64,000 bases of DNA from an uncultured Bacteroides sp. (GCA_945913015.1 CAMECH010000007.1:30749-94748); one strand, 5' to 3'. Shown: positions 28,665-37,897, counted from the first letter of the stretch. Made by a program: numbers and translations. The notes: generated by a model not told the origin, from the letters alone.

Positions 28665-28692
28665 AATCTTCTACCATCCTGTTCTTTTATAT

Positions 28693-29775
28693 TTATACTC
28701 TTTCAGCTATCAGATCACCCATCTGTGATGTTGATACCTGATTCATGCCTTCAGCCATAATATCTATCGTACGATAGCCTTCCTTAAGCACCTGCTTTAC
28801 TGCCGCTTCAACTGCATCTGCCTCTTTATCGAGGTCAAAAGAATACCGAAGCATCATTGCTGCCGAAAGAATTGTCGCAATAGGATTTGCAATATTCTTT
28901 CCTGCAATGTCAGGTGCAGAGCCATGACTCGGCTCGTAAAGTCCAAGCTTTGTCTTACCGAGGCTTGCTGAGGATAACATTCCGATTGAGCCCGTAATCA
29001 TACTTGCCTCATCAGAAAGAATGTCTCCAAACATATTCTCCGTAAGGATTACATCAAACTGTCCCGGATTCATTACAAGCTGCATTGCACAGTTGTCAAC
29101 CAGCATATTTGAAAGCTCAACCTCCGGATAATCCTTTGAGACCTCTTCAACCACCTTACGCCACAGACGTGATGAATCAAGCACATTTGCCTTATCAACA
29201 CTTATGACTTTTTTATTGCGCTTCATTGCAATATCAAATGCCTTGACTGCAATTCTTCTAATCTCTTCTTCATTATATGTAAGTGTATCGGTTGCCGTCA
29301 TAAGACCATCAATTTCTTCCGTATGTCTCTCACCAAAATACAGACCGCCGGTAAGCTCTCTCATAATTACCATATCAAAGCCGTTACCGACTATGTCTTC
29401 CTTCAGCGGACATGCACCTTTAAGTTCATTAAAAAGATAAGCCGGACGGATATTGGCAAAAAGCCCCAGCTCCTTGCGGATTTTAAGAAGTCCTGCTTCA
29501 GGTCTCAAATTTGGTGCAACGTCATACCATCTTGAATTGCCCACATTGCCGCCAACGGCACCAAGAAGCACCGAATCACTGGCTTTTGCAACTGCCAGTG
29601 CCTCGTCTGACAATGGCACGCCATATGCATCAATGGAACATCCTCCCATCAGAATCTCAGTGTAATTAAATTCATGTCCGTATTTACTTCCCACGCGGTC
29701 AAGAACCTTTCTTGCTTCCCTGACAATTTCCGGTCCGATTCCGTCACCCGGAATTAATGCAATATTAAATCCCAT
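28693..29775 (-). CDS. leuB: 3-isopropylmalate dehydrogenase
   Basis: Oxidative decarboxylation step of leucine synthesis. It has 360 residues: [14 protein letters not shown], the [13 protein letters not shown] segment with the substrate arginines, and the metal/substrate Asp residues in [38 protein letters not shown] binds the cofactor. GAAGGAGAG lies before ATG 29775. First gene of leuB-ilvD-ilvB; leuA and leuCD are outside the window. A promoter is visible at 29847-29875. Confidence 0.95.
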   Translation of the reverse strand: MGFNIALIPGDGIGPEIVREARKVLDRVGSKYGHEFNYTEILMGGCSIDAYGVPLSDEALAVAKASDSVLLGAVGGNVGNSRWYDVAPNLRPEAGLLKIRKELGLFANIRPAYLFNELKGACPLKEDIVGNGFDMVIMRELTGGLYFGERHTEEIDGLMTATDTLTYNEEEIRRIAVKAFDIAMKRNKKVISVDKANVLDSSRLWRKVVEEVSKDYPEVELSNMLVDNCAMQLVMNPGQFDVILTENMFGDILSDEASMITGSIGMLSSASLGKTKLGLYEPSHGSAPDIAGKNIANPIATILSAAMMLRYSFDLDKEADAVEAAVKQVLKEGYRTIDIMAEGMNQVSTSQMGDLIAERV

Positions 29776-29846
29776 AATGCATACTCTCCTTCAGTTTACA
29801 TTTTTAACAAAATTACGAAATATGACAAAATTATGCCTATTATTAA

Positions 29847-29875
29847 ATAATATCGCAACGCTCACATATTTTCAA
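29847..29875 (-). promoter_or_regulatory. Putative sigma-A promoter of leuB-ilvD-ilvB
   Basis: On minus: TTGAAA (29875-29870), 17 nt, TATTAT (29852-29847), about 70 bp before leuB. No T-box or leader-peptide structure is evident in this short leader. Confidence 0.6.
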
Positions 29876-29941
29876 TAAGGAATTTGATTATTTCGCTTAA
29901 CAGGTATACAATATTATCATTAAATTACTAAATGCCATTGA

Positions 29942-29991
29942 AATGGAGATTAGTGTACTTTGACGCCAATGCGTCTTGTGAATGGAGATTA
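29942..29991 (+). repeat. Short derivative of the four-hairpin repeat
   Basis: An 11 bp direct repeat aatggagatta (29942-29952 and 29981-29991) flanks gtgtac and a GACGC/GCGTC hairpin (29962-29974). It keeps the 5' bases, last hairpin and ribosome-site end of the full repeat and lacks the rest. The right copy supplies the ribosome site of the next gene. Confidence 0.7.
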
Positions 29992-29993
29992 CT

Positions 29994-30338
29994 ATGGAAA
30001 AGAGATTAAAAGCATATATCCAATACCTTGAAAGCGTTATTTCCGGCAATAATCCGGATGAAATGAAAACCGCATATTCTGATATTCTGACGCAGATTGC
30101 ATTTTTTCAGCACGAACGGCTTATACACCTGATTGTTACTGTTACATTTGCAATTCTTGCGCTTATGTCGCTGCAGTTCTTTATATTAACAGGCATGTTT
30201 GCAGTAATGATGCTTTTTCTGCTATTAATGTTGCTTCTTGTTCCTTACATACGTCATTATTATATTCTTGAGAACGGCACTCAGCGCCTTTATGAACTGT
30301 ATGACATAATCCATAAAGAACTAGAACTCCGTAAATAA
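29994..30338 (+). CDS. Small two-helix membrane protein of unknown function
   Basis: 114-residue protein starting at ATG 29994, with GGAGATTACT directly upstream; an in-frame ATG at 29982 is part of that site. A soluble N-terminal segment (KRLKAYIQYLESVISGN) precedes two long hydrophobic helices (HLIVTVTFAILALMSLQFFILTG and AVMMLFLLLMLLLVPYIR) and a charged C-terminal helix. No family is recognised. It stands alone on the plus strand between two minus-strand operons, and its translation signal is the right end of a repeat derivative. Confidence 0.75.
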   Translation: MEKRLKAYIQYLESVISGNNPDEMKTAYSDILTQIAFFQHERLIHLIVTVTFAILALMSLQFFILTGMFAVMMLFLLLMLLLVPYIRHYYILENGTQRLYELYDIIHKELELRK

Positions 30339-30353
30339 TTTAACAAAAATATA

Positions 30354-30384
30354 TAATCCGGTCAGGTCTTGCCCGGCCGGATTA
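30354..30384. terminator. Convergent hairpin terminator
   Basis: TAATCCGG (30354-30361) / CCGGATTA (30377-30384). The minus side continues into a T-rich run, fitting termination of purB. A second weak ACAGCC/GGCTGT hairpin lies at 30398-30433, nearer purB. Confidence 0.65.
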
Positions 30385-30446
30385 CACTTCTACAACCATA
30401 CAGCCCATGTCTTATTTTTTACTGACACAGGCTGTTAATCATGTGT

Positions 30447-31877
30447 TTATACATTAATTGTTGCAGTCATTCCAAGATCATTATAATTTGCATCAAGCAC
30501 AGGTTTTACAACCTCTGTGAGGTATTCTTCCACCTGTTCTTTCGCACGTCCCGTATATTTTGCAGGGTCAAGCTTTGTCTGAAGTTCCTCAAGCGTAACG
30601 CCAAACATCGGCTCAGCCGCAATAAGCTCAAGAAGATTGTTATCAAGTCCTTCCTTCTTAACTCTTGCGCCTGCCTGCATTGACAGTTCACGAATCTTTT
30701 CGTGCAGCTCCTGACGGTCTCCGCCTGCCTTAACTGCATCCATCATAATATTTTCGGTAGCCATGAACGGAAGCTCTGCCATAAGATGCTTAGTGATAAC
30801 CTTGTCGTATACAACAAGACCATCAACCACATTCAGGTAAAGGTCAAGAATTCCGTCAACTGAAAGAAATGCTTCAGGAACAGAAATTCTTTTGTTTGCA
30901 GAATCATCAAGTGTTCTCTCAAACCACTGTGTTGCTGAAGTAATTGCAGGATTCATAACGTCTGCCATTACATAATTGGCAAGTGAAGCTATTCTCTCAC
31001 TGCGCATAGGATTTCTCTTATAAGCCATTGCAGAAGATCCAATCTGTGACTTTTCAAACGGCTCCTCGATTTCCTTGAGATGCTGAAGAAGTCTTATATC
31101 GTTTGAAAACTTGTGTGCGCTTGCTGCAATGCCTGCAAGTACATTAAGTACTCTTGTATCAACTTTTCTTGAATATGTCTGTCCTGAAACAGGGAAGCAC
31201 TCTTTAAATCCCATCTTATCAGCTATAAGCTTATCAAGTTTGCGGATTTTTTCATGATCCCCTTCAAAAAGCTCAAGGAAGCTTGCCTGTGTACCGGTTG
31301 TTCCTTTAGAGCCAAGAAGCTTCATTGTGTCAAGAACATGATCGAGGTCTTCCAAATCAAGCATAAGCTCGTTAATCCAAAGTGTAGCTCTCTTGCCGAC
31401 TGTTGTAGGCTGTGCAGGCTGGAAATGAGTAAATGCAAGTGTAGGAAGTGCCTTATACTCCTCAGCAAACTTTGCAAGCTCTGCAATTACATTGATAAGC
31501 TTTTTGCGAACGAGCTTAAGTCCCTCTGTCATGATAATTATATCTGTATTATCTCCTACATAACATGATGTTGCGCCGAGATGGATTATACCTTTTGCTT
31601 TCGGGCACTGAAGACCATACGCATAAACATGTGACATTACATCATGACGCACTTCCTTTTCGCGCTTTTTGGCATCTTCATAGTTGATATCGTCCTGATG
31701 TGCCTTCAGCTCTTCAATCTGCTCATCCGTTATATTAAGTCCGAGCTCCTTTTCTGATTCTGCAAGTGCAATCCAAAGCCTTCTCCATGTTCTGAATTTC
31801 TTGTCAGGTGAAAAAATATACTGCATCTCTTTGCTTGCATAGCGCTCTGCAAGCGGAGTCTGGTATCTGTCGTTCAT
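30447..31877 (-). CDS. purB: Adenylosuccinate lyase
   Basis: Cleaves SAICAR and adenylosuccinate in purine synthesis. It has 476 residues of the fumarase/aspartase fold. The signature GSSAMAYKRNPMRSE is complete. THFQPAQPTTVGKRA holds a catalytic His, and LGSKGTTGTQASF matches the long-form PurB of Clostridia. ATG 31877 is preceded by AAAGGA. It follows purF by about 33 bp on the same strand, so purC-purF-purB are probably co-transcribed. Confidence 0.96.
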   Translation of the reverse strand: MNDRYQTPLAERYASKEMQYIFSPDKKFRTWRRLWIALAESEKELGLNITDEQIEELKAHQDDINYEDAKKREKEVRHDVMSHVYAYGLQCPKAKGIIHLGATSCYVGDNTDIIIMTEGLKLVRKKLINVIAELAKFAEEYKALPTLAFTHFQPAQPTTVGKRATLWINELMLDLEDLDHVLDTMKLLGSKGTTGTQASFLELFEGDHEKIRKLDKLIADKMGFKECFPVSGQTYSRKVDTRVLNVLAGIAASAHKFSNDIRLLQHLKEIEEPFEKSQIGSSAMAYKRNPMRSERIASLANYVMADVMNPAITSATQWFERTLDDSANKRISVPEAFLSVDGILDLYLNVVDGLVVYDKVITKHLMAELPFMATENIMMDAVKAGGDRQELHEKIRELSMQAGARVKKEGLDNNLLELIAAEPMFGVTLEELQTKLDPAKYTGRAKEQVEEYLTEVVKPVLDANYNDLGMTATINV

Positions 31878-31910
31878 GTCATTGAATCCTTTCTTATTCT
31901 AAAATGTGTA

Positions 31911-33359
31911 CTACCCTATAACGCCGCGGATATCATGCTTCGGAGGTTCAATAGGATAATTGCCTGTAAAGCATGCATCACAGTAATCTTTATTGCCGCA
32001 AATCATTTCACTCAAATCATCCACTCCGAGGTAGCCGAGAGAGTCAGCTCCAATCATTGTGCAGATTTCATCAACTGTATGATTATGTGCGATAAGCTGG
32101 TCTCCTGAAGGAATATCTGTTCCATAGTAGCAAGGATGCATAAACGGAGGTGAACTGATACGTACATGCACTTCTGTCGCGCCTGCATTTTTAAGCATGC
32201 GCACAATACGCTCACTTGTAGTACCGCGCACAATCGAGTCATCAATCATAATGACTCTCTTTCCCTTTACCACCTCTGATAAAACATTAAGTTTAATTTT
32301 GACGCTTGATTCACGCATTGCCTGCTTAGGCTTTATGAATGTACGTCCTACATAGCTGTTCTTTACAAATGCAACGCCGTAAGGAATTCCCGATTCAAGT
32401 GAGTATCCCAATGCTGCTGCATTACCTGATTCAGGAACGCCGACAACTATATCTGCATCTACAGGATGCGTCTTTGCAAGGATACGTCCCGCATTTATTC
32501 TTGACTCATACACACTCACGCCGTCAATTGAGCTGTCAGGTCTTGCAAAATATATGTACTCAAAAATACATCCTGCTTTCTTCTCCTGAACAAGGCTTGT
32601 GTCGGATTCAATTCCGTCCTTTGTGATTGTGACGATTTCTCCCGGCATAACATCACGTATAAACTCAGCTCCGACTGTATCAAGCGCACAGGTCTCCGAA
32701 GCCAGAAAATACGCATTATCTCTCTTACCGATGCAAAGCGGCTTGAAGCCAAACGGGTCTCTTGCACCGATAAGCTTTCTCGGGCTCATTACAATCAACG
32801 AATATGCGCCTGAAATCTTCTTCATCGCATTCTTAACTGCCTCTTCAACTGTCGATGTATTGAGTCTCTCACGTGCAATATGATAAGCGATTACCTCTGA
32901 GTCAATTGTTGTCTGGAAAATGGCGCCGGTTCTTGAAAGCTCGTCCCTGAGTTCAAGTGCATTCAACAGATTTCCGTTATGCGCAAGTCCAAGAGTTCCC
33001 TTGACATAATTAAGTACCAGCGGCTGCGCATTTTCTCTTGTACTGCTTCCCGCTGTTGAATAGCGCACATGTCCCACGCCGATATTTCCCTGCATTTTTT
33101 CAAGTATTTCGGGTGTGAATACTTCGTTGACAAGTCCCATATCCTTATGTGACATAACCTGACCTTTAGGCCCGTCCGTATCACTTACGGCAATACCGCA
33201 GCTTTCCTGTCCTCTGTGTTGCAACGCAAACAGCCCGTAATATATAGTAGAAGCTACATTATTTCCATCAAAATCATACACACCAAAAACACCGCATTCA
33301 TCATGCAGTTCATCAGCGGTATCCTCATTCATAACAGTATCAAATGTATTTTCAATCAT
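31911..33359 (-). CDS. purF: Amidophosphoribosyltransferase
   Basis: First committed step of purine synthesis, 482 residues. After a short propeptide (MIENTFDTVMNEDTADELHDE) comes the N-terminal nucleophile CGVFGVYD, which must be exposed by cleavage. The class II glutaminase domain has RHRGQES-type and GLAHNGNLLN motifs. The PRTase domain has VIMIDDSIVRGTTS. C-terminal cysteines in CFTGNYPIE belong to the Fe-S type enzyme of Firmicutes. ATG 33359 has GAGG five bases upstream. A longer in-frame reading to 33455 crosses an intercistronic hairpin and is not credible. Confidence 0.95.
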   Translation of the reverse strand: MIENTFDTVMNEDTADELHDECGVFGVYDFDGNNVASTIYYGLFALQHRGQESCGIAVSDTDGPKGQVMSHKDMGLVNEVFTPEILEKMQGNIGVGHVRYSTAGSSTRENAQPLVLNYVKGTLGLAHNGNLLNALELRDELSRTGAIFQTTIDSEVIAYHIARERLNTSTVEEAVKNAMKKISGAYSLIVMSPRKLIGARDPFGFKPLCIGKRDNAYFLASETCALDTVGAEFIRDVMPGEIVTITKDGIESDTSLVQEKKAGCIFEYIYFARPDSSIDGVSVYESRINAGRILAKTHPVDADIVVGVPESGNAAALGYSLESGIPYGVAFVKNSYVGRTFIKPKQAMRESSVKIKLNVLSEVVKGKRVIMIDDSIVRGTTSERIVRMLKNAGATEVHVRISSPPFMHPCYYGTDIPSGDQLIAHNHTVDEICTMIGADSLGYLGVDDLSEMICGNKDYCDACFTGNYPIEPPKHDIRGVIG

Positions 33360-33396
33360 ACCGTCCTCATTCCTAAAAATATATTTTCCATAACCA

Positions 33397-33452
33397 CATT
33401 TAGCGGATGCTGTTGCCCACACAAGGGCTATATACGCAACACCCGCTAAATG
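33397..33452 (-). promoter_or_regulatory. Long intercistronic hairpin between purC and purF
   Basis: CATTTAGCGG (33397-33406) is perfectly complementary to CCGCTAAATG (33443-33452). Inner pairing GTTGC/GCAAC and CCC/GGG makes a nearly continuous 56 nt stem-loop. No T run follows, so an mRNA-processing or stability element is more likely than a terminator. Confidence 0.6.
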
Positions 33453-33467
33453 CAAATGACTAATTAA

Positions 33468-34175
33468 TTATTCAATACCAAGTCTCTTAAATACTTCCTG
33501 ATAAGCATCCTCAACATTACCGAGGTCACGTCTGAATCTGTCCTTATCAAGCTTCTCGTTTGTGTTGATATCCCAGAGACGGCATGTATCAGGTGAAATC
33601 TCATCTGCAAGGATAATCTGTCCCTTATAGCGTCCAAACTCAATCTTAAAGTCGATAAGACGGATACCAATATTCTTGAAGTAATCAATAAGAACATCAT
33701 TAACCTTAAATGCATACTTTGTAATTGCATCAATCTCTTCCTGTGTTGCAAGACCGAGACCAAGTGCATAATATGAATTGATGAACGGATCACCCAGCTC
33801 ATCATTCTTATAGCTGAACTCAAGTGTAGGCTGCTTTAACTGTGTGCCTTCCTCGATAGCAAGCTTCTTTGAAAAGCTTCCTGCTGCCACATTACGGATA
33901 ATAACCTCAAGCGGAACAATCTCAACTGCCTTTACTGCTGTCTCGCGGTCGCTGAGCTCTTCGATAAAGTGAGTCGGAACACCTTCCTTCTCAAGTCTCT
34001 TGAAAAGGTAATTTGTCATTCTGTTGTTAATGGCACCCTTTCCAACAATTGTTCCCTTCTTTTCACCGTTAAATGCTGTTGCATCATCCTTGTAGTCAAC
34101 AATTAACACATCGGGATCATCTGTCTTGAAAACCTTCTTTGCCTTGCCTTCATAAAGCTGCTCTAACTTCTTCAT
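33468..34175 (-). CDS. purC: SAICAR synthase
   Basis: ATP-dependent ligase adding aspartate to CAIR. It has 235 residues, a typical bacterial length. [16 protein letters not shown] at the start, [36 protein letters not shown] and [14 protein letters not shown] are family hallmarks. I chose ATG 34175 because homologues begin there. Upstream in-frame ATGs at 34187 and 34229 would add non-conserved residues. A promoter lies at 34235-34263. The divergent neighbour is an RlmD-like gene. Confidence 0.95.
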   Translation of the reverse strand: MKKLEQLYEGKAKKVFKTDDPDVLIVDYKDDATAFNGEKKGTIVGKGAINNRMTNYLFKRLEKEGVPTHFIEELSDRETAVKAVEIVPLEVIIRNVAAGSFSKKLAIEEGTQLKQPTLEFSYKNDELGDPFINSYYALGLGLATQEEIDAITKYAFKVNDVLIDYFKNIGIRLIDFKIEFGRYKGQIILADEISPDTCRLWDINTNEKLDKDRFRRDLGNVEDAYQEVFKRLGIE

Positions 34176-34234
34176 CTCAAAATCCATCCTTCCTTGTATT
34201 CCAAAAATAAATTTTATTTTACGAAACAAAATGA

Positions 34235-34263
34235 ATTATAAAACATTTACCCCATAAAATCAA
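34235..34263 (-). promoter_or_regulatory. Putative sigma-A promoter of purC-purF-purB
   Basis: On minus: TTGATT (34263-34258), 17 nt, TATAAT (34240-34235), about 60 bp before purC. Confidence 0.6.
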
Positions 34264-34282
34264 TATGAAAAAATGTCAACTA

Positions 34283-34310
34283 TTGCAAATGTGCTCGATG
34301 CAGGTATAAT
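34283..34310 (+). promoter_or_regulatory. Putative sigma-A promoter of the RlmD-like gene
   Basis: TTGCAA (34283-34288), 16 nt, TATAAT (34305-34310), divergent from the purC promoter. The transcript would start with a GGCATTT/AAATGCC hairpin at 34325-34342. Confidence 0.6.
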
Positions 34311-34375
34311 TAATAATAAAACCGGCATTTTTGCAAATGCCTGTAAATGATAAACTTCCGAAAGGAGCCGCTATT

Positions 34376-35542
34376 TTGAATACTGACAAAAAGACCTCAA
34401 CCACCGCCTGCCCGCACTATAAGAAATGCGGAGGCTGTTCATATCAGACACTCACCTACGAAGCTCAGCTTAGCGCCAAGCAGAAACAGGAAGAAAAGCT
34501 CTTATCCTCATTTGGAAAGGTATTGCCGATAATCGGTATGGATAACCCTTACCATTACCGCAATAAGGTACATGCTGCATTTACCCGTGATTCACACAAA
34601 AAGATTATCTGCGGGAGTTACGAAGAAGGCAGCCACCGCGTTGTTGATACTACCGGATGCCTTATAGAGGATATCCGTGCCCAAAAGATAATTGCAGTAA
34701 TACGTGAACTTGCCGAAAGTTTTGGAGTACAAATATATGACGAGCGCCGAAAAAACGGGCTTCTTCGTCATGTACTGATAAGGACAGGCCACAACAGCGG
34801 ACAGATTCTCGTAATTTTAGTGCTTGCGTCAACATTTTTTCCATCAAAAAACAACTTCATCAAAGAATTGTTAAAGCGCTGTCCTGACATAACCTCGGTT
34901 GTCATCAACATAAATGACCGGCATACAAGCATGATTCTTGGAGAACGCCAGTATGTTGAGACAGGTAAAGGTTTCATTGACGATACTCTTTGCGGCCTTA
35001 CATACCGCATTTCACCAAAATCCTTTTATCAGGTAAATTCTGTGCAGACTGAGGTTCTTTATGGGAAAGCAGTTGAATTTGCGGCTCTTACAGGCAAAGA
35101 AACGGTAATTGATGCATACAGCGGAATAGGCACAATCGGAATGACTGCCGCAGGTCACGCCGGACGCATTATAAGTATCGAATCAAATCGTGATGCAGTA
35201 CGCGATGCCCGTTTAAACGCCAAAAACAATAAAATCAGCAATATTGAGATTCATGAAAATGATGCCGGACGCTTTATGTGTAACATGGCAGCAAAAGGGC
35301 TTGACGTGGATGTTGTTTTTATGGACCCGCCCCGCTCGGGAAGCGACAAAGCATTTTTAAATTCCCTGCTCACTTTAAAGCCCGAACGCATTGTTTATAT
35401 CTCATGCTGTCCCGAAACGCTTGCAAGAGACCTTGCGGTACTGACCAAAAGGCTTTACAGGGTCACAAAAATACAGCCTGTTGATATGTTTCCGTGGACA
35501 GCCGGAATAGAGACTGTAGTTCTTTTGTCAAAACAGGTATGA
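34376..35542 (+). CDS. 23S rRNA (uracil-C5)-methyltransferase, RlmD/RumA family
   Basis: m5U methyltransferase of the TrmA/RlmD/RlmCD family, about 388 residues. It starts with TTG 34376, with AAAGGAG eight bases upstream; the ATG at 34331 has no site. The N-terminal Fe-S cysteines are in ACPHYKKCGGCSYQ, plus a later Cys in TTGCLIED. The fold is VIDAYSGIGTIGMTAAG, with MDPPRSGSD and catalytic Cys in VYISCCPETLARDL near the end. The TRAM RNA-binding domain common at the N-terminus of RlmCD is missing. The target uridine (747 or 1939) cannot be decided. Confidence 0.9.
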   Translation: MNTDKKTSTTACPHYKKCGGCSYQTLTYEAQLSAKQKQEEKLLSSFGKVLPIIGMDNPYHYRNKVHAAFTRDSHKKIICGSYEEGSHRVVDTTGCLIEDIRAQKIIAVIRELAESFGVQIYDERRKNGLLRHVLIRTGHNSGQILVILVLASTFFPSKNNFIKELLKRCPDITSVVININDRHTSMILGERQYVETGKGFIDDTLCGLTYRISPKSFYQVNSVQTEVLYGKAVEFAALTGKETVIDAYSGIGTIGMTAAGHAGRIISIESNRDAVRDARLNAKNNKISNIEIHENDAGRFMCNMAAKGLDVDVVFMDPPRSGSDKAFLNSLLTLKPERIVYISCCPETLARDLAVLTKRLYRVTKIQPVDMFPWTAGIETVVLLSKQV

Positions 35543-35582
35543 CCGGCGTGACCGGAAGATTTCATTATATTTGAACACACTT

Positions 35583-35628
35583 AGCGGGGTATAGATGATA
35601 CAAAACTCGCTTCTATACCCCGCTTTTC
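35583..35628 (+). terminator. Strong intrinsic terminator after the RlmD-like gene
   Basis: Perfect 13 bp stem AGCGGGGTATAGA (35583-35595) / TCTATACCCCGCT (35612-35624) followed by TTTC. Confidence 0.85.
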
Positions 35629-35678
35629 ATATTTTTATTGTGTTGGCCGGAATCTTGAAGATTGAAATAATTATATTA

Positions 35679-36035
35679 CTAATTTTTGCCTTCTGCTTCC
35701 TCTTCATACTCTTCAAAAATATAATCAAACACCGGTGCCATTCCTACGAACTCGGCTCCGTACGCGTATGAACCATCATCCTTCTTTATGCTGCGGATAA
35801 TCTTAATCACGCAGTAAAGCAAATCCGCTTCCTTGCCAAGCTGAAGTTCCGCATTAAAATAGTATCCTACCGGAAGAATACTCTTTGACACAAATCCAAT
35901 TCCGCCCTTTGATATATCTCTTACCTCAATCGGTGAATCCACATCGGAAATCTTAACATTATCCTGCTTAAAAAGTGTTGAAACCTTCAGCTGAAGATTT
36001 ACATCAACTCTCTTTGCACGTCTCTTCTCTGTCAT
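35679..36035 (-). CDS. PilZ-domain protein (putative c-di-GMP receptor)
   Basis: 118-residue single-domain PilZ protein, likely cytoplasmic, that would bind cyclic di-GMP. The RxxxR-like element is MTEKRRAKRVDVN at the N-terminus. The second motif (D/N)xSxxG appears as RDISKGGIGFVS near residue 44. The C-terminal beta barrel ends in an acidic tail (EEYEEEAEGKN). ATG 36035 has GAGGGGG upstream; ATG 36053 has none. A 43 bp fold-back MITE derivative sits between its promoter (36128-36156) and its start. The effector partner is unknown. Confidence 0.85.
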   Translation of the reverse strand: MTEKRRAKRVDVNLQLKVSTLFKQDNVKISDVDSPIEVRDISKGGIGFVSKSILPVGYYFNAELQLGKEADLLYCVIKIIRSIKKDDGSYAYGAEFVGMAPVFDYIFEEYEEEAEGKN

Positions 36036-36069
36036 CTGAATTTTCCCCCTCATTAATGAATAATACCGT

Positions 36070-36112
36070 CAGGCGATTGCAAAACTCTTCTTTTAACAGC
36101 GCAGTCGCCTTG
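36070..36112. repeat. Fold-back MITE, short derivative with 11-13 bp target duplication
   Basis: CAGGCGATTGCAAAACTC... to CAGTCGCCTTG has inverted ends (AGGCGA/TCGCCT). It is flanked by the direct repeat TGAATAATACCGT (36057-36069 and 36111-36123), a clear insertion footprint. It lies in the leader of the PilZ gene, at about the transcription start. Confidence 0.8.
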
Positions 36113-36127
36113 AATAATACCGTAATT

Positions 36128-36156
36128 ATGATACACTTATTGCCAAAAATATGCAA
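36128..36156 (-). promoter_or_regulatory. Putative promoter of the PilZ gene
   Basis: On minus: TTGCAT (36156-36151), 17 nt, TATCAT (36133-36128). The predicted start point falls inside the MITE target duplication. Confidence 0.55.
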
Positions 36157-36188
36157 GACTATTCCAAAAAAGTCCGCAGATATTTTTA

Positions 36189-37775
36189 TCATTTATAGAC
36201 AATAACGACATCATTTTCCTGTATAACTGTATGTCCGCTTGGAATTATATTCTCTTCTCCGCGTTTTATAACGGCAATAAGAATATTTTCAGGAAGCTCC
36301 AGCTCACTAATGCTCTTTTTATTCCATTCATGATTCTTATCTATTGTAATCTCTTCAAGCTGTATGTCACTTTTTCCGTGGTACGCGGGAACACTTAAAA
36401 TAACGCTGTCTTCTGCCATTATTCGTGTATTCCCTTTTGGAATTACCGTTTCACCTGCACGTTTTATCATGAGTGCAAGCGACCCCGTCGGCATGGTTAC
36501 ATCGCTTATAAGCTTATTTTCCCAGTTGTGCCCCTTTGGTATGTACATTCTCATAAGCGTCATCGTCTCTTCTTCCTGATAGTCATTAAATGTTTTGAGT
36601 ACATCAGAGTTCTCATCAATCATATTCATTTTTTTCGCTACAACAGGAAGAAGCGTCCCCTGAATCGCAACGGACATGAGGGCGACCATAAAGACAATAT
36701 GAAATATGTCATGACCGAGCACCATCTTCTGTGACATTATTTCAATAGCAAACACAATCGAAGACGCTCCTCGAAGCCCCGCCCATGAAACAAGTCCGCA
36801 CTGCCCTAAAGAAGCCTTAAATGGTGCCAGCAGTGTAAATATTGTAACCGGTCTTGCAACAAGCAGCAAAAACACGGATATAAGCACTGATGTAAGTACG
36901 ATTCCGGGCATCATATGAGGTGTTGCAAGAAGCCCCAGCAAAAAGAATATCGTTATCTGTGCAAGGTTGGTAACTCCGTCAAAAAAGTGCACAAGGTTAT
37001 TCTTGTTGGATATCTTTGAGTTACCAAGTATAATTCCCGTAAGGTACACACTGAGATATCCGTTTCCGTTGAAAATAATCGGAAGTGCATATGATATGAG
37101 GACAACCGCCACTACAAAGATTGTATCTATTCCCTCCGTCAGTATATCTGTCTTTCTCATTATATATTGTGCCGCATAAGCAACAATCACTCCGACTACA
37201 ACGCCTACTACAATCTGCGACAGAATAAGCATAAACGGCGACTTTGAGCTGTTTTGTGCCATGCTGATACCAATAACTGTGAGCATATATGCTATCGGGT
37301 CATTACTTCCGCTTTCTATTTCAAGCATTGACGCTGTTCCATCCTTTAACGAAAGCTTTTTGGAACGAAGTATTGAAAAGACAGAAGCTGCATCCGTAGA
37401 ACTTAAAACCGCTCCCACAAGGAAGCCCTCCACCGGTCCAAACTTAAGCACCCATATGCAGAATGCCGCCGTAAGCAGCGCCGTCATTACTACTCCAAGT
37501 GTGGATAAAAGCACTGACTTTACGGCTACCGGTCTTGCCGCTGACCATTTAGTGCCAAAGCCGCCATAAAACATAATAAATGCCAATGCGACCGAACACA
37601 CTCTGCCGGTGAGATTATAGTTATCAAACTCAACACCGAATATCCCGTCAACTCCGAAAGCAATGCCAAGAAGCATAAAAAGCAGCAGCACCGGCATTCC
37701 GAATTTATTGGAAAAACGATTTGCCAGCACACACAAAAGTATTATTACCGATAAGATTAACAGAACCGACTCCAA
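36189..37775 (-). CDS. CPA1-type potassium (or sodium)/proton antiporter with RCK_C domains
   Basis: Membrane antiporter of 528 residues resembling NhaP2/CvrA. About 12-13 transmembrane helices span residues 1-385. They include FLVGAVLSSTDAASVFSIL and LEIESGSNDPIAYML, the latter with the ND pair of CPA1 ion sites, and AGLRGASSIVFAIEIM. The C-terminal ~120 residues hold two TrkA_C-like beta domains (WENKLISDVTMPTGSLALMIKR and WNKKSISELELPENILIAVIKR), expected to gate transport by ligand binding. No regulatory RCK_N domain is seen. The ion is inferred from family only. Confidence 0.9.
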   Translation of the reverse strand: MESVLLILSVIILLCVLANRFSNKFGMPVLLLFMLLGIAFGVDGIFGVEFDNYNLTGRVCSVALAFIMFYGGFGTKWSAARPVAVKSVLLSTLGVVMTALLTAAFCIWVLKFGPVEGFLVGAVLSSTDAASVFSILRSKKLSLKDGTASMLEIESGSNDPIAYMLTVIGISMAQNSSKSPFMLILSQIVVGVVVGVIVAYAAQYIMRKTDILTEGIDTIFVVAVVLISYALPIIFNGNGYLSVYLTGIILGNSKISNKNNLVHFFDGVTNLAQITIFFLLGLLATPHMMPGIVLTSVLISVFLLLVARPVTIFTLLAPFKASLGQCGLVSWAGLRGASSIVFAIEIMSQKMVLGHDIFHIVFMVALMSVAIQGTLLPVVAKKMNMIDENSDVLKTFNDYQEEETMTLMRMYIPKGHNWENKLISDVTMPTGSLALMIKRAGETVIPKGNTRIMAEDSVILSVPAYHGKSDIQLEEITIDKNHEWNKKSISELELPENILIAVIKRGEENIIPSGHTVIQENDVVIVYK

Positions 37776-37897
37776 TTATTACTCCTCTCATTTATTATAA
37801 TCCCCGGGCGTATGCAAACGCTTTTACCTGCCTTCCAAAAAAGCTGTCCAGCAAGTCGTCTAACCAGTCAACTTCTGTAACAGCTTCTTTGCCATAA

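Noticed and set aside
29776..29846. T-box or leader-peptide attenuator for leuB-ilvD-ilvB
   Set aside because: The leader after the promoter is only ~70 nt, AT-rich, without stem I, T-box sequence or a run of Leu/Val/Ile codons.
33360..33455. Signal-peptide-like extension of PurF (MHLAGVAYIALVWATASA...)
   Set aside because: PurF is cytoplasmic and needs a short propeptide before CGVFG; the extension comes from the intercistronic hairpin.
37776..37897. Another fold-back MITE remnant (gtatgcaaacgc, tacctgcc)
   Set aside because: Only short chance similarity to the element ends; no paired second end or flanking direct repeat.
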